From the NCBI GenBank assembly GCA_023935145.1, contig CM043698.1:149111625-149175624 (forward strand): 64,000 nucleotides of DNA, read 5' to 3'. Below the pieces are notes generated by a model. The model did not search any database. It saw only the letters and a list, made by a program, of their open reading frames with translations, and was not told the origin of the DNA. Of the stretch, positions 61,387 to 64,000 are shown in pieces. Origin of the DNA: Bretschneidera sinensis. Lineage: Eukaryota; Streptophyta; Magnoliopsida; Brassicales; Akaniaceae. Within the stretch, counting starts at the first letter, position 1. Each line of letters begins with the position of its first letter. Made by a program: the position numbers and the translations under genes.

Positions 61387-61600
61387 AGTTGTCTTCAACC
61401 TTCAGCCGGGTCGTTTTTGACCCGTTTTCAAAACCCAACTAAATCTTGGCTTCCAGGATACCAAGGCAAGATTTTGAAACTCAGATATACTAGAAATCAA
61501 ATTTCTTAATCATTTCTAATATTATTTTCCGTCAAAAAAAAATTTCGGGTATAAAACGAAAGTTTTACAGATTGCTTAATACATCAAGGCAGAGGCAAAC

Positions 61601-61617
61601 AATGCTCTGATACCAAA
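61601..61617 (-). other. Primer binding site (tRNA-Met)
   Basis: On - it reads TTTGGTATCAGAGCATT immediately inside the 5' LTR, the tRNA-Met complement. Confidence 0.9.
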
Positions 61618-61988
61618 TGTAAAACTTAAATATAATCTAAACATGCTAAATAATTTTAAATAACATATAGATCAAAGGTGGAATTAATATGGACTGAAAA
61701 CATACCTCCGGTCATTGAAACTTTTCACTTACACAATCTGTTTTTCTCTCGGTATTAGTACTTTTAGACTCTCAAAACTTTCAAATTTGATGGTGTATAA
61801 TCGAAAGAAAAATGAGTAGTACTGAGTCTAGGGACCAAGCCATGTATTTGTACTAGTTCTCCCATCAAGATTGTGTGTATTCCATACATCGGTTATCACA
61901 ATTAAATGGGTAACGTCCCAATAACTCCAGGAACGTTATGCAATGAATAAGTTGAAATAATGTACCATAAATTTTGAAACCGGTTACA
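61618..61988 (-). repeat. 5' LTR of the long-leader copia element
   Basis: 371 bp, matching 55032-55405. Its outer end, taken as GGTTACA at 61988, is less certain than the inner end fixed by the primer binding site. Confidence 0.82.
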
Positions 61989-62267
61989 TTGAGCTTTTTG
62001 ATATTATATATATAAACAAAGCTTATTAATATTATTTTTATTTATTCATTAGATTCGATTAATTTATCTACATCTGTAAGTAATTATCGTTTTGGTGTAC
62101 TAAACTATTACTATCTTTTTATGTATAAAACTCTCAAACGTGTGAAGCCAAGGTTGGTGGATCATATATGCATAAATTTATGTGCCAATCCATAAGATAG
62201 ATAAAGCGGTGCAATTATAAAATTTTGATAATTAAATAGTCCCCTTTCCATTTCAAAACCGAAGTTC

Positions 62268-62274
62268 TATATAA
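62268..62274 (+). promoter_or_regulatory. Possible TATA box of the jacalin-lectin remnant
   Basis: TATATAA about 93 bp upstream of the ATG at 62367. The region is AT-rich, so such a match is weak evidence, and an upstream non-coding exon is also possible. Confidence 0.3.
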
Positions 62275-62366
62275 GTTATCATGGAATGCCATTCAAATGC
62301 AAATCAACCTTTAGCGATCTTCTGTAGTCTGGTATATACGTTAAATCTTTAGGGCACTCTAACTGC

Positions 62367-62564
62367 ATGATGGAAACCAAAAAGGTCAGGCCATTTGGAG
62401 GTCAAGGTGGAAGCCAATGGGATGATGGTGCTTACATTATCATAAGGAAATTGATAGTAATTTATGGAACTGTAATAGACTCGATCTAAATTGAGTATGA
62501 CAAGAATGAAAAATCTGTATGGTCTGCAAAGCATGGTGGAACCGGTGGACATGAACATCATGAG
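62367..62564 (+). pseudogene. Jacalin-related lectin, repeat 1 N-terminal exon (stop at codon 41)
   Basis: Opens with ATG ATG and encodes MMETKKVRPFGGQGGSQWDD, the canonical start of a jacalin domain (GG.GG..WDDG). It continues to YGTVIDSI, then a TAA at 62487-62489 where the family has a residue before IEYDKNG (usually Gln, CAA). After the stop the same frame gives IEYDKNEKSVWSAKHGGTGG to a GT donor at 62565. Jacalin-related lectins bind mannose- or galactose-type glycans and in plants often act in stress and defence. The stop truncates the domain before most of the sugar-binding loops. Confidence 0.85.
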
Positions 62565-62831
62565 GTTTTTATAATGTTATTTCTGTCTTTTTTAATAAAA
62601 AAATTAAGGACAAATGATTAAATAAATGTGACTATAATAGTTGGTATAACCGTAAGAGTCATATTCTTTTCTTTCCTTTCCTTCTTCATTCCTCTATTGT
62701 TTTACTACTAATCAATTTTTTTTTGGAAAGATTTTAGTTGTAGACTCTTACCTTCGAATATCTAGGTTGGTTAAATAAATTCTCATAAACTAATTTTTAT
62801 TTTATGATTTGAATCTATTAATTTTTATAAG
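62565..62831 (+). other. Intron between jacalin exons 1 and 2
   Basis: GTTTTTATAATG at the 5' border. The 3' border reads TATAAGTC where the next copy has TATAGGTC, so the original AG seems mutated to AA with a substitute AG one base on. The T-rich interior matches the second intron (63275-63536) closely. Confidence 0.7.
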
Positions 62832-63274
62832 TCGAACTTAACTACCCGAATGAGTACATCATTTCAATCTCTGGACATCACAAACTCTACATCACAGGAA
62901 ATGATGTTGTTCACTCTCTTAAAATTGAAACCAACAAAAAAACATATGGACCTTTTGGAACTGAAGAAGGAAACTCTTTCTCAATTCCAGCATCTAGTGG
63001 CAAGATCGTTGGGTTTCTCGGAAGATCTGGTGCCTATATTGATTCCATAGGAGCATATGTTGCATCAATCTTTATTTCATACCCATATGTATCTTTTGGG
63101 CCATTTGGAGGGCAAGGTGGAAACTAGTGGGATGATGGGACTTACACTACTGTAAAGAAACTATGTATAATCTATGGAACTGTAATAGACTCGATCTAAA
63201 TTAAGTATGACAAGAATGGAAAATCTATATGGTCTGCAAAGCATGGTGGAACCGGTGGACACGAACATCATGAG
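62832..63274 (+). pseudogene. Jacalin-related lectin, repeat 1 C-terminal half and repeat 2 N-terminal half
   Basis: The exon begins with ELNYPNEYIISISGHHKLYI and runs through SLKIETNKKTYGPFGTEEG and GKIVGFLGRSGAYIDSIGAY, the last strands of the jacalin fold with the GXXXD-like sugar-loop region (GAYID). A short linker follows, then the next domain begins FGPFGGQGGN. A TAG at 63125 falls where Gln of NQWDDG stands in the next repeat. The second stop is the shared TAA at 63197-63199. The first 95 codons are otherwise open. This is a multidomain lectin layout with the intron inside each domain. Confidence 0.88.
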
Positions 63275-63536
63275 GTTTTTATACGTTATTTTTGTCTTTT
63301 TAAAAAAAATAAGGATAAGTGATTAAATAAATGTGACTATAATAGTTGGTATAACTGTAAGAGTCATATTCTTTTCTTTCCTTTCCCTCTTCATTCCTTT
63401 ATTGTTTTACTACTAATCAATTTTTTTTTTGGAAAAGTTTTAGTCGTAGACTCTTACCTTCGAATATCTAGGTTGGTTAAATAAATTCTCATAAACTAAT
63501 TTTTATTTTATGATTTGAATCTATTAATTTTTATAG
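63275..63536 (+). other. Intron between jacalin exons 2 and 3
   Basis: GTTTTTATACG to TTTTTATAG. It is highly similar to 62565-62831, showing that the duplicated unit spans exon plus intron (about 705-710 bp). Confidence 0.8.
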
Positions 63537-63978
63537 GTCGGACTTGACTATCCAAATGAGTATATCATTTCAATCTACGGACATCACAAACTCTACATCA
63601 CTTGAAATGATTGGTCACTCTCTTAAAATTGAAACAAACAAAAAAACATATAGACCTTTTGGAACTGAAGAAGGAAACTCTTTCTGAATTCCAGCATCTA
63701 GTGGCAAGATCGTTGGGTTTCTCGGAAGATCTGATGCCTATATCGATTCCATAGGAGCATATGTTGCGCCAATCTTTATTTAATACCCATATATATCTTT
63801 TGGGCCATTTGGAGGGCAAGGTAGAAACCAGTGGGATGATGGGACTTACACTACTGTAAAGAAACTACGTGTAATCTATGGAACTGTAATAGACTCGATC
63901 TAAATTGAGTATGACAAGAATGGAAAATCTGTATTGTCTGCAAGGCATGGTGGAACCGGTGGACACGAACATCATGAG
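63537..63978 (+). pseudogene. Jacalin-related lectin, repeat 2 C-terminal half and repeat 3 N-terminal half
   Basis: The third copy of the unit. DYPNEYIISIYGHHKLYIT, SLKIETNKKTYRPFGTEEG and GKIVGFLGRSDAYIDSIGAY are readable. It has its own stops (TGA after NSF near 63686; TAA in the linker near 63781) and the shared TAA at 63901-63903. The next domain reads FGGQGRNQWDDGTYTTVKK. The exon ends at GAG before GTTTTTTT at 63979, and the series probably continues beyond the window. Confidence 0.86.
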
Positions 63979-64000
63979 GTTTTTTTATGTTATTTCTGTC

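Larger units (their letters stand above)
59791..61600 (-). other. Long AT-rich leader of the copia element
   Basis: About 1.75 kb between gag and primer binding site, very AT-rich, no domain. Copia leaders are usually far shorter. It contains a TA/TACA microsatellite and a local duplication, listed separately. It could be an insertion into the leader, but I could not find the termini of another element. Confidence 0.6.
55032..61988 (-). mobile_element. Antisense Ty1/copia element with long leader
   Basis: Two ~372-bp direct repeats, TGTAAAA to GGTTACA on +, bound a - strand gag-pol. The primer binding site lies beside the right copy. Order from the right: 5' LTR, a ~1.75-kb AT-rich leader, gag, protease region, integrase, RT, RNase H, 3' LTR. 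Flanks TATTG and TTGAG (or CATTG, depending on the boundary) give no clean target duplication. The total of 6,957 bp is long for copia, mainly because of the leader. Multiple stops and shifts. Confidence 0.88.

Noticed and set aside
1..64000. CRISPR arrays, bacterial operons, tRNA or rRNA genes
   Set aside because: No short regularly spaced repeats with unique spacers and no rRNA or cloverleaf tRNA sequence were seen. The TGGTATCAGAGC matches are retrotransposon primer binding sites.

Overview
The window is nuclear DNA of a flowering plant, most likely a eudicot. The evidence is intron-bearing plant gene remnants (a MYND-type ubiquitin protease and jacalin-related lectins), Ty1/copia and Ty3/gypsy elements primed by initiator tRNA-Met, and a plant-type CACTA transposon. 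It is AT-rich, repeat-dense and carries almost no intact coding sequence. No tRNA, rRNA or CRISPR was seen.

Layout. 1-861 is the 3' end of a + strand copia element. 2100-10211 holds exons of a ubiquitin-specific protease pseudogene (UBP15/16/17 type). One of its introns contains a complete antisense copia element (3782-9088), and the next recognisable intron is broken by a large nested block. That block (10319-34713) is a Ty3/gypsy composite bounded by LTRs in opposite orientation and flanked by a perfect 5-bp CATAT duplication. Its left half reads gag-protease-half RT on + and its right half reads the rest of pol on -. It is itself interrupted by a degraded chromodomain gypsy element (15237-22526) and by a 9.8-kb CACTA element (24703-34497). 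34855-48060 is a tandem array of about 3-kb units, three of which carry a decayed jacalin-domain fragment. 48840-53816 is a copia element with 158-bp LTRs and GACTC duplications. 55032-61988 is an antisense copia element with an unusually long AT-rich leader. 62367-64000 holds three successive jacalin-lectin repeats that all carry the same stop codon.

Reading the layers in order of age: a lectin gene region and a ubiquitin protease gene decayed first. The gypsy composite landed in the protease gene, then the chromovirus and the CACTA element landed inside the composite, and copia elements landed throughout. No host gene in the window looks functional. Many of the lesions are in-frame stops of the kind produced by C-to-T change.

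The strongest candidate for something unusual is the gypsy composite. Both outer ends are the same (U3) LTR end with a clean target-site duplication. Both inner LTR ends are U5 ends joined to the two complementary halves of one reverse transcriptase. This arrangement is hard to obtain by ordinary insertion and suggests joining of cDNA ends before integration.
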